From: Candidatus Zhuqueibacterota bacterium
GTDB taxonomy: Bacteria; SM23-31
Assembly: GCA_022562855.1 (NCBI GenBank)
Contig: JADFON010000015.1
Span: 1 to 13,440 of the forward strand
Length of the DNA: 13,440 bases
Direction: 5' to 3'
In this document: positions 7,593-13,440 of the stretch, one piece after another
Layout: each line of letters begins with the position of its first letter
How positions within the stretch are numbered: the first letter of the stretch is position 1
Made by a program: the position numbers and the translations under genes
The notes under the pieces: generated by a model
Databases searched by the model: none
What the model was told of the DNA's origin: nothing
The model's input: the letters and a program-made list of their open reading frames with translations, nothing else

Positions 7593-9980
7593 ATGCCTCT
7601 ACCAATAAGAGCGCCTGCGAAGACAGAGTTTTCGTTTGATGCGCTTGAATGGAGAAAAATTCTCCAGGCATTGCGCGGTTACGCTTCGAACGAAATAGGC
7701 AAAGAACTTGTCGACACTCTCGAGCCGTCGATTGATCACGCCACAATAGAAGCCTGCATCGACATCAATGCTGAATGTTTAGATGCGGTTAAAATCAGGA
7801 TAAGTTTTCCCATCCAGGGCTGCTGCGAGACAAAGAAAATTGCGAAAAGTCTGAGCGTCGCCAATACCGTTCTTTCTGTGGATGAAGTTAATGGAATTCT
7901 CATAAATCTCGAAATCGCCGGGAGAATGAAAAAGTCATTCAGTGACCGTAAACAAGACTTTTCCGAATTGTTTTCCCTGACACAAAAGCTTTTTCCGCAT
8001 TCGGGTATTGTTACAAGCATCCGAAAAAAGATCGATGAGACAGGAATGATTCTTGATTCCGCCTCACCTGAACTAAAAAAACTACGCAGTCAGCAGCATC
8101 GATTACAGTCGGCATTCCAAAAAGCCCTTGACCTATTGGTCAGAAAGTTCAGCAGGGATAAAGTTCTTCAGGAAGAGCATTTTACAATTAGAAACGGGAG
8201 ACATGTTCTCCCGGTGAAAGCATCTCACAGCCGCCGGTTTCAGGGTATAACCCATGACGTGTCCTCGACCGGTTCAACGTTGTTTATGGAACCGTTTGAA
8301 ATTGTTGAAAGAAATAACGAAATAAACAGGTTAAAAGCCCTGGAAGAAGAAGAAATTAGAAATATACTGTCGGATATTTCGATTCAGCTTGCCGGGATTG
8401 CTGAGGATATATACAATAACCAGGATATCCTTGCAGATTTGGATTTTCATTATGCCTGCGGTTGTCTTGCGTACCGGCTTGGCGCTGAAAAACCGGTTTT
8501 AACCCGGTCGAATACGTTAAAACTCTTAAACGCGCGTCACCCCATATTGCTTCTTAATGCAGAAAAACCAGCCGATATTATACCCCTATCGATTACTCTC
8601 GGAGACAAATTCCATACGCTCATTATTTCCGGTCCAAATGCCGGTGGTAAGACGGTCACATTGAAGACAATGGGGCTTCTTTGTCTCATGGTTCAGTGCG
8701 GTTTGTTGATTCCCGCTTCGCAGGATTCGCAATTTCCCGTATTTCGGCGCATTATTGCAGAAATAGGGGATCCGCAGTCGTTGGATGACAATCTAAGCAC
8801 CTTCTCAGCCCGGTTACTGAATATCAAGAAAATCCTTGACGATTTGTCGAGTGATAATCTTGTGTTGTTGGATGAGCTTGGCGCCGGGACCGACCCGAAG
8901 GAAGGCATAAGTCTCGCAATTGCAATAATCAAGTATATCGGTTCAAGAAATGCTCTGCAAGTTGTTTCGACACATCATGGAGGGCTGAAAGTATTTGCAA
9001 GCGAGACAAAAGGAGTCGAAAATTGCTCTCTCGCTTTTAACAAGAAATCCTTAAAACCCACATTTGTGCTATCGGTAGGAATTCCCGGCTCAAGTTATGC
9101 CCTTGAACTGTCGCGTAAAACCGGTCTGCCCGAAGAAATTATCAAGGAAACACAATCGCAACTCGGAGAAGATCAACTCAAAGTAGAGGATTTTATACGC
9201 GAATTGGAATCCAGGATAGAATTTTATAAAAAGAAAAATACTGAAGCAGAATTGAAGAAAAAACAACTCGATTCACTCGTTGAGCAATATACCGATTTGC
9301 TGCAAGGTGTGAAAAGGGAATATCATGAAAAGTTTGAAGAATATGTACTGGAAACTGAAGACAGATTTGTGGAGTTTAACAGAAATATCGAGCGTCAAAT
9401 CAAGGAAATCAGAGAAAAACAAGCAGCAGGAGACGCGGTAAAACAAATCAAAAATGAAATACATAAGGAGACAGAGAGATTAAGACAAACTCAAAAAAAG
9501 CAAAAAGTTCTATTTGATGGTTTGGAATCCGATGCAGGATTCCAGGAGATACAGGTAGGCGATCACGTTATAATGAAAGGGCATAATCAGACCGGCTTAG
9601 TAATTGCGGAAAACAAAGACAAAAAAACCATGACAGTGCAAATGGAGTCGATAAAACTGGAAACAAATAAAAACAAACTTCAGAAAGCTAAGCCGCTGTC
9701 CAAAACGTTGTTAAAGGATTCGGTTCCTGTGATATCGGTTGAACCGGAAATAGATCTTCGGGGTTTGATGTCGAACGATGCTGTTGAAAGTGTGGATACC
9801 TATATTTCCGATGCGATAGCCACCGGGTTGACGACGGTTCGTCTTATACATGGGAAGGGCAGTGGAAGTTTGCGGCGAAATATTAGCGAGTTTCTAAAAC
9901 ACGACGACAGGATCGAAGATTTCCGGCTTGGCGCATGGGGAGAAGGGGATACCGGCGTAACAATTGTGAAACTAAAATGA
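7593..9980 (+). CDS. mutS2: Endonuclease MutS2 (Smr-domain MutS homologue)
   Basis: MutS2 is a cytoplasmic ATPase of the MutS family that lacks the mismatch-recognition domain. It has been linked to suppression of recombination and, in Bacillus, to rescue of collided ribosomes. The 795 residues match the usual length. Visible parts in order: N-terminal core helices (LEWRKILQAL from about 19); RNGRHVLPVKASHSRRFQG and DVSSTGSTLFMEP of the clamp/core; Walker A GPNAGGKT at 347-354; the MutS signature SLDDNLSTFSARL; Walker B LVLLDELGAGTDP with D427-E428; STHHGG; a long coiled coil (about 525-640) rich in Lys/Glu; and the C-terminal Smr domain with DLRG at 721-724 and HGKGSGSLR from H753. Both the ATPase and nuclease motifs look intact. 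The start has no SD, but the frame is open only shortly upstream of the conserved helices. It probably shares a transcript with cvpA. Confidence 0.97.
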   Translation: MPLPIRAPAKTEFSFDALEWRKILQALRGYASNEIGKELVDTLEPSIDHATIEACIDINAECLDAVKIRISFPIQGCCETKKIAKSLSVANTVLSVDEVNGILINLEIAGRMKKSFSDRKQDFSELFSLTQKLFPHSGIVTSIRKKIDETGMILDSASPELKKLRSQQHRLQSAFQKALDLLVRKFSRDKVLQEEHFTIRNGRHVLPVKASHSRRFQGITHDVSSTGSTLFMEPFEIVERNNEINRLKALEEEEIRNILSDISIQLAGIAEDIYNNQDILADLDFHYACGCLAYRLGAEKPVLTRSNTLKLLNARHPILLLNAEKPADIIPLSITLGDKFHTLIISGPNAGGKTVTLKTMGLLCLMVQCGLLIPASQDSQFPVFRRIIAEIGDPQSLDDNLSTFSARLLNIKKILDDLSSDNLVLLDELGAGTDPKEGISLAIAIIKYIGSRNALQVVSTHHGGLKVFASETKGVENCSLAFNKKSLKPTFVLSVGIPGSSYALELSRKTGLPEEIIKETQSQLGEDQLKVEDFIRELESRIEFYKKKNTEAELKKKQLDSLVEQYTDLLQGVKREYHEKFEEYVLETEDRFVEFNRNIERQIKEIREKQAAGDAVKQIKNEIHKETERLRQTQKKQKVLFDGLESDAGFQEIQVGDHVIMKGHNQTGLVIAENKDKKTMTVQMESIKLETNKNKLQKAKPLSKTLLKDSVPVISVEPEIDLRGLMSNDAVESVDTYISDAIATGLTTVRLIHGKGSGSLRRNISEFLKHDDRIEDFRLGAWGEGDTGVTIVKLK
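9969..9979 (+). repeat. 11-bp direct repeat, left copy (mutS2 stop)
   Basis: AAACTAAAATG overlaps the last codons and stop of mutS2 (the TGA is 9978-9980). The same 11 bases recur at 10199-10209, where they include the first ATG of the methyltransferase gene. The two copies bracket the 219-bp repeat-bearing spacer, as a target-site duplication would. Confidence 0.5.
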
Positions 9981-10021
9981 AGTAAATAATCTCAAAGCCG
10001 ATAAGTATATATAGGTAAAAT

Positions 10022-10131
10022 TTTTTGACACAGATGGACGCTGATTACATACGATATTCGCTGATTACTTCATAAATGATAAATATTTATCTGTGGAAAT
10101 CATAAAAATCTGTGAAAATCAGTGTCAAAAA
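10022..10131. repeat. Imperfect palindromic intergenic element (ACACAGAT type)
   Basis: The ends form a perfect 10-bp inverted repeat, TTTTTGACAC (10022-10031) and GTGTCAAAAA (10122-10131), and the pairing continues imperfectly inward through GAT and C.C.GATT motifs. Inside are repeated CTGATTAC words (two copies, 10041-10048 and 10061-10068), repeated CTGTG-AAATC words on the right half, and a perfect 14-bp palindrome GATAAATATTTATC at 10078-10091. There is no coding sequence. The design resembles short interspersed palindromic repeats that occur in many copies in environmental bacterial genomes. That resemblance is from memory, not from a search. Confidence 0.65.
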
Positions 10132-10148
10132 TAATTAAAATAATGTTA

Positions 10149-10197
10149 TTTTGCGTCTTGGCGCCAGCCCCGTGTATTTTGGGGGCTTTGCGAGACC
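10149..10197 (-). repeat. GCAAAGACGC-type repeat fragment, left of methyltransferase
   Basis: Read on the minus strand this begins with CTCGCAAAG and ends with CGCCAAGACGCAAAA. Between them is a 22-nt piece that makes its own hairpin: AGCCCC (10166-10171) and GGGGCT (10182-10187) on the plus strand. It also holds the 8-bp palindrome TGGCGCCA (10159-10166). A fragment with the same words, TCGCAAAGACGC, occurs in inverted orientation at 10856-10872, beyond the methyltransferase gene. It looks like a member of another interspersed repeat family, possibly interrupted. Confidence 0.45.
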
Positions 10198-10198
10198 T

Positions 10199-10209
10199 AA
10201 ACTAAAATG
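10199..10209 (+). repeat. 11-bp direct repeat, right copy (methyltransferase start)
   Basis: AAACTAAAATG is identical to 9969-9979. Its last three bases are the first possible ATG of the methyltransferase gene (10207-10209). In an ancestor without the spacer, the mutS2 stop and this ATG would overlap as ATGA, a common operon junction. Confidence 0.5.
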
Positions 10210-10836
10210 TCACTTTTTTTTCAAAAAGGTATGAGCAGCGATACCAAAAGAATACAAAAGTTTTTTAACAAACTTGCTCATCGGTACGGCAATTCGGTGC
10301 ACTCCCTTGCATGGGAAAGCGATTTTACTCAGGGCATGCGGTTCAGAGTGTTATCGGGGATCGACAAGCTTGACGGAATGAGAATACTTGATGTGGGGTG
10401 CGGAAAAGCAGACCTTTATTCATATTTAAGCGAAGAGGGTATTTCCGTCGAATATTACGGAATAGACCTGGCTGCCGATTTGGTCAAACTGGCAAAAAAC
10501 AATTATCCGGAAATTAATATCTTTTACCGGGATTTTCTAACCGACGGGCACATTCCGGAAATCGACTACGCATTATCTTCGGGTATCGCGAATCTCAAGA
10601 CTCCTAACAACCTGGAATATCTCGAATCGGTAATAAGAAAAATGTTCTCAATTGCGAAAAAAGGCGCTGCGGTCAATATGCTCACAAGTTATGCCCCGGA
10701 GAACAAGCAGGATACCGGGATGTATTTCTACAGCCCGGAACAAATGTTGAAGTTTGCACTAAAGCTGACTCCTCACGTCATCCTCCGGCACGATTATCTT
10801 CCGAATGATTTTACGTTGTACCTGTATAAAAAATAG
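10207..10836 (+). CDS. Class I SAM-dependent methyltransferase, unknown substrate
   Basis: This is a Rossmann-fold methyltransferase of 209 aa. Motif I is ILDVGCGKADLYSYL with D62-V-G-C-G66, and the acidic loop YYGIDLA follows where SAM ribose contact is expected. A distinctive second half, with YALSSGIANLK, GAAVNMLTSYAPE, MYFYSPEQML and the ending VILRHDYLPNDFTLYLYKK, matches a family I know as uncharacterised methyltransferases with 'SG..N', 'N.L..Y' and 'HDY...FT..VYK' motifs. The start is uncertain. ATG 10207 has no SD and is followed by eight T in a row (10214-10221). ATG 10231 (residue 9, MSSDTKRIQKFFNKLAHRYG) begins where family-like sequence starts and is the likelier initiator, although the AAGG before it is too close to be a good SD. 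The gene stands alone between repeat elements, with no pathway neighbours to suggest a substrate. Confidence 0.85.
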   Translation: MSLFFQKGMSSDTKRIQKFFNKLAHRYGNSVHSLAWESDFTQGMRFRVLSGIDKLDGMRILDVGCGKADLYSYLSEEGISVEYYGIDLAADLVKLAKNNYPEINIFYRDFLTDGHIPEIDYALSSGIANLKTPNNLEYLESVIRKMFSIAKKGAAVNMLTSYAPENKQDTGMYFYSPEQMLKFALKLTPHVILRHDYLPNDFTLYLYKK

Positions 10837-10855
10837 TAAATAGTTTTTCGTATAA

Positions 10856-10872
10856 TCGCAAAGACGCTATGG
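10856..10872 (+). repeat. GCAAAGACGC-type repeat fragment, right of methyltransferase
   Basis: TCGCAAAGACGCTATGG begins 20 nt after the methyltransferase stop. Its reverse complement contains GCGTCTTTGCGA, which matches GCGTCTTGGCGC of the left fragment in 10 of 12 positions and CTTTGCGA of the same fragment in all 8. It is thus inverted relative to the copy at 10149-10197. Confidence 0.45.
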
Positions 10873-10965
10873 TGCATGGACAATAACCCTTCAGTATATT
10901 TAGAATATAATTGATCAACTGAAACCATATCCGTAAATAGGTGCGAACAATGAATAAAAAATTAG

Positions 10966-10985
10966 CACAGACATTCCTGTCTGTG
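10966..10985. repeat. Perfect 8-bp stem hairpin (CACAGACA / TGTCTGTG)
   Basis: CACAGACA (10966-10973) and TGTCTGTG (10978-10985) pair perfectly around a TTCC tetraloop, with one more G-U pair outside. A pyrimidine-rich run (TCTGTTTCTTCTC) follows, so it could end transcription from the methyltransferase weakly. It also has the look of an interspersed palindromic repeat unit. Confidence 0.55.
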
Positions 10986-11073
10986 TCTGTTTCTTCTCAC
11001 CGGTAATTCATTTCTACCCAAACTGATAGATACAAAAGAATTATTTGGATTATATGTATTTTTTTAAAAATTA

Positions 11074-11103
11074 CAGACATTTTTATTTTTTTGGGCGTAT
11101 AAT
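11074..11103 (+). promoter_or_regulatory. Candidate promoter for the propeller lipoprotein genes
   Basis: TATAAT at 11098-11103 is a perfect -10 hexamer, with CAGACA (11074-11079, four of six matches to TTGACA) 18 nt upstream. Transcription would begin about 11110, giving a leader near 30 nt that includes the SD at 11130-11134. Confidence 0.35.
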
Positions 11104-11138
11104 ACAAAAATCAAGAATTCAATAATTATGAGGATTGT

Positions 11139-12299
11139 ATGAGGTCATCAATCAAATTAATTCTGTTGTTGATTTTGCTCGTGTCGTGCAGCGAATCGGA
11201 AAACTACACCGTTAAGAACATATTCGGGATACGGTATGTTCACAACCTTGCGCCGGAAAACGCAGGAGAAACCGAACCACAATTATCACTTAGATTAATC
11301 AGAAAGTTTGGAGGGACCGGCGTTGCGCGAGAAAATTATAATTTCACGAATATCCGCGATATAGCGCGCGATTCAAATGGTAACATTTACATTCTTGACA
11401 GAAGCAGTCAACGAATCCGCAAATATGACGCAAATGGTGAATATCGCGATACAATCTGGAAAAAGGGACAATTCCCCGGGAACATGAAACAGCCGAAATA
11501 CCTCGAATTCGATAGGCATGACAATTTATTCGTTTGGGATGCGGAAGTAAATAATCTACATGTCTTCGAAGCCGAAGGGTTGTTTTTGGCAACGATCAAT
11601 CTAAACAATCCACCGACAATCCAGGGATTTCACATCCTGTCAACAGGTGATATTCTCTTAAATTCCTGGGATTTAACCATCCCGCAATTGTTGCCCGGTG
11701 AGCATCTCAAATTTGACAATGATCTGTCACAAAAAATAAAAATATATGATGTGAAAGGTGAAAAGCGTGTGGAATTCTTGAGCTCTGTTGATTTTGGATC
11801 TCCAATCGCCAATATGAATGGAAATAATATATATACCGCCGTTGATGAGGACGATAATATTTATGTTTCTTTCTTTATGCAAAACCGGGTAGAAAAATAC
11901 AGGGCGAATGGCAAGCAAGTTTTCGTTGCCGACCGTTTTCTTGATTATTGGGCGTATTCAACTGTCGTGGCGGCAGACGAAGGCGGCAGCCAGAGAATAA
12001 TTCTCGACACAGGCACTTTTGTATCCGAATCTCTCGGTCTTGATAATAAGGGGAGAATTTGGGTGTCTACCTATTTGTCACAGGGTGAAACGGTTGTTTC
12101 CTATAGCCAACACCGGGATATACTATCCGCTATTCCAGGAAATCTCGTATTTCATGTATTTGGAAATGACGGCGTCTGGCTCGATATTGTTGAGTCCCCA
12201 TTGCGGTTCAACCGGGTACGTTTCTTTGGCGACCGGGTCTATTTTATAGATCAAACCAAGCTCACCCTATATGAGTACCAAATTGTTGAGAAGAATTGA
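11139..12299 (+). CDS. 6-bladed beta-propeller lipoprotein (first of a tandem pair)
   Basis: This is a predicted exported lipoprotein of 386 aa. The N-terminus MRSSIKLILLLILLVSC has a lipobox LVSC with Cys17 as the lipidation site, so signal peptidase II processing is expected. After a short linker come propeller repeats of the NHL/6-bladed type, seen as 'D..GNIYI.D....RI.KYD..GEY' (about 69-100), 'FDRHDNLFVWDAEVNNLHVFEAEG' (about 124-148), 'DEDDNIYVSFFMQNRVEKYRANGK' and 'LDNKGRIWVSTYLSQGE'. Such proteins are frequent in Bacteroidota and relatives. Most have no known ligand, and no catalytic motif is visible. SD GAGGA at 11130-11134 lies 4 nt before the ATG. The next gene is a clear paralogue: both have Cys17, then Y-T-V, then a 'G(I/V)RYVHN.AP' block. 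Surface or periplasmic location is inferred. Confidence 0.85.
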   Translation: MRSSIKLILLLILLVSCSESENYTVKNIFGIRYVHNLAPENAGETEPQLSLRLIRKFGGTGVARENYNFTNIRDIARDSNGNIYILDRSSQRIRKYDANGEYRDTIWKKGQFPGNMKQPKYLEFDRHDNLFVWDAEVNNLHVFEAEGLFLATINLNNPPTIQGFHILSTGDILLNSWDLTIPQLLPGEHLKFDNDLSQKIKIYDVKGEKRVEFLSSVDFGSPIANMNGNNIYTAVDEDDNIYVSFFMQNRVEKYRANGKQVFVADRFLDYWAYSTVVAADEGGSQRIILDTGTFVSESLGLDNKGRIWVSTYLSQGETVVSYSQHRDILSAIPGNLVFHVFGNDGVWLDIVESPLRFNRVRFFGDRVYFIDQTKLTLYEYQIVEKN

Positions 12300-12368
12300 A
12301 AAGTGATATGTTTAATTCTTTTTGATTTTTGATAGTCCCGTCTCAATTAAACTTTCATCACTTTTCAA
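12296..12368. repeat. Long imperfect hairpin between the two propeller genes
   Basis: TTGAAAAGTGAT (12296-12307) pairs with ATCACTTTTCAA (12357-12368), and GTTTAATT (12310-12317) pairs with AATTAAAC (12345-12352). That makes 20 paired positions, separated by a small internal loop (AT opposite TTTC), with a 27-nt loop. The left arm covers the stop codon (12297-12299) of the first gene. No T run follows the right arm, so it is not a standard terminator. It might stabilise or process the mRNA, or lower expression of the second gene. Confidence 0.6.
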
Positions 12369-12408
12369 AAGTCCTTTCAATAAAGAATCCGGTAACCAGG
12401 AGATTGTA

Positions 12409-13440
12409 ATGAGAAATTTATTTACAATTGCTCTCGCCGTGCTAATCGCTTTTTCCTGCTCCAAAACCGAAACCACCTACACTGTCGAAACCATCGATGG
12501 AGTGCGATACGTCCACAACACCGCACCCCTATGGGGTGACGAAACGAAAATTGAAATAGAATTTGTGCAGAAGATCGGGGATATAGATGCAGTAGACGAG
12601 AATTTTCAATTCTATAATCCTTTTGAAGTAGTTCGAGATAATGAAGGTTTTATATACCTGATGGACAGTGGAAATAACAGGATCCAGAAATTTGACTCCG
12701 ATGGTAAATTTGTTCAAACGATTGGTAGAAAAGGGCAGGGTCCGGTCGAGTTCGAATTTCCTATGAGCTTAAATATTGACAAAGACTCAAATCTTGTAAT
12801 AAACGACATGGGAAATAATCGTGCGCAGGTAATATCAAAAGATGGAAAATATATTGATTTTGTCAACCTGGCAGGAACTCCTTTTTACCTTCGTGTTCTA
12901 AAATCAAATAATTTTGTAACCCAATCCACCTCTTCGCTTCTTCAGATTTTTGACCGTGATGAAAAGGATTGGAAACCCAAACTGCTAACGCTTCTTGATC
13001 CGGAGGGAAAATTTATTAAGAGATTCGTAGAATTAAAGAATTTTGAAGAAAGTCAATCCAATATTGTCAACCAAAGTGGAAACACTATGACATTCGAAAT
13101 AGATAATGATGATAACATTTATGTGGAATTCTGGTTCCAGAACAGGATTGATGTTTATACCCCCGAAGGTTCTTTAAAAACTGTCATCAGTAGAGATCTG
13201 GATTTTGATCTGGAATTCAATACAACAATAAGACTCATGCGTGGACCCGATCCGGATACTCCTGTGGAAATGCCAATAGCGGATTTTAGTGAAGTTTCTA
13301 CAAAGGGATTGGGTATTGATAACAAAGGACGCTTGTGGCTGCCGACATATCGGAGACAACGAAACCCGGATAACGAGGACGACATATATACCGCTAAGGA
13401 CCTCAGAGTTTTGGAAATATATGACATGGAAGGACTGTTG
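12409..13440 (+). CDS. 6-bladed beta-propeller lipoprotein (second of pair, cut by window end)
   Basis: An open frame of 344 codons runs from the ATG at 12409 to the window edge without a stop. The N-terminus MRNLFTIALAVLIAFSC gives a lipoprotein signal with Cys17. AGGAG at 12398-12402, 6 nt upstream, fixes the start. The protein then parallels the upstream gene: TYTVETIDGVRYVHNTAP, 'VVRDNEGFIYLMDSGNNRIQ' (blade), 'IGRKGQGPVEFEFPMSL', 'IDNDDNIYVEFWFQNRIDVY' and 'LGIDNKGRLWLPTYRRQ'. The motif GRKGQGPVEF is typical of 6-bladed propeller proteins of the FCB group and is less well kept in the first copy. Function and ligand are unknown; outer-membrane or periplasmic anchoring is likely. It lies 109 bp downstream of its paralogue with a large hairpin between them, so shared transcription is possible but not certain. 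Confidence 0.88.
   Translation, partial: MRNLFTIALAVLIAFSCSKTETTYTVETIDGVRYVHNTAPLWGDETKIEIEFVQKIGDIDAVDENFQFYNPFEVVRDNEGFIYLMDSGNNRIQKFDSDGKFVQTIGRKGQGPVEFEFPMSLNIDKDSNLVINDMGNNRAQVISKDGKYIDFVNLAGTPFYLRVLKSNNFVTQSTSSLLQIFDRDEKDWKPKLLTLLDPEGKFIKRFVELKNFEESQSNIVNQSGNTMTFEIDNDDNIYVEFWFQNRIDVYTPEGSLKTVISRDLDFDLEFNTTIRLMRGPDPDTPVEMPIADFSEVSTKGLGIDNKGRLWLPTYRRQRNPDNEDDIYTAKDLRVLEIYDMEGLL

Larger units (their letters stand above)
10837..11138. other. Gene-poor spacer with repeat fragments
   Basis: These 302 bases hold no credible gene. They contain a GCAAAGACGC-type fragment (10856-10872), a perfect short hairpin (10966-10985), and an AT-rich stretch with long T runs (11041-11095) leading to a TATAAT at 11098-11103. 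A tiny 18-codon frame (10950-11006) runs through the hairpin and looks accidental. Confidence 0.7.

Noticed and set aside
10950-11006. 18-codon frame starting MNKKLAQTFLSV
   Set aside because: Most of it is simply the CACAGACA hairpin read as codons; there is no SD and it is too short to support.
9981-11138. CRISPR array or transposase gene among the repeats
   Set aside because: No regularly spaced direct repeats and spacers are present, and no transposase or integrase frame is found; the elements are short palindromes.
1-13440. Dedicated new defence or secretion system
   Set aside because: Apart from the methyltransferase and propeller lipoproteins, all genes belong to well-known housekeeping or transport families, and no multi-gene set of unknown function is present.

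Overview
The window (13,440 bases, AT-rich, no rRNA, tRNA or CRISPR seen) looks like ordinary chromosome from a Gram-negative bacterium, probably of the Fibrobacteres-Chlorobi-Bacteroidetes (FCB) superphylum or a related candidate phylum. Reasons: a FadL/OMPP1 outer-membrane protein, two lipoproteins of the 6-bladed beta-propeller type common in that group, a secreted M28 peptidase of the kind frequent there, and a mixture of genes with and without Shine-Dalgarno (SD) sequences. The rank below superphylum cannot be decided from this sequence.

Layout. (1) 1-1177, minus strand: the electron transfer flavoprotein pair etfB-etfA, with etfA cut by the window start. (2) 1178-1444: a divergent control region with nested inverted repeats. 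(3) 1445-4621, plus strand: a FadL-like fatty-acid/hydrophobic porin, then glmS (glucosamine-6-phosphate synthase). (4) 4742-6343: a secreted M28 zinc peptidase with a perfect SD, closed by a clear intrinsic terminator. (5) 6518-6712: rpsU (ribosomal protein bS21) with an extended SD and its own strong terminator. (6) 6832-9980: the conserved pair cvpA-mutS2. (7) 9981-11138: a repeat-rich stretch of interspersed palindromic elements around one orphan SAM-dependent methyltransferase gene. (8) 11139-13440: two tandem, paralogous beta-propeller lipoproteins, the second running off the window end.

How the genes relate. ETF takes electrons from acyl-CoA dehydrogenases and FadL-type proteins import long-chain fatty acids or hydrocarbons, so the divergent etfBA/fadL arrangement suggests shared use in fatty-acid oxidation, possibly under one regulator binding the dyads between them. 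glmS feeds cell-wall and LPS amino-sugar synthesis. CvpA-MutS2 is a widespread neighbour pair without a settled joint function. The propeller lipoproteins probably arose by tandem duplication.

I found no convincing new defence, secretion or mobile system. The parts that best repay a second look are the repeat nest around the methyltransferase, including an 11-bp direct repeat joining the mutS2 stop to the methyltransferase start, the nested dyads upstream of fadL, and the large hairpin between the propeller genes.
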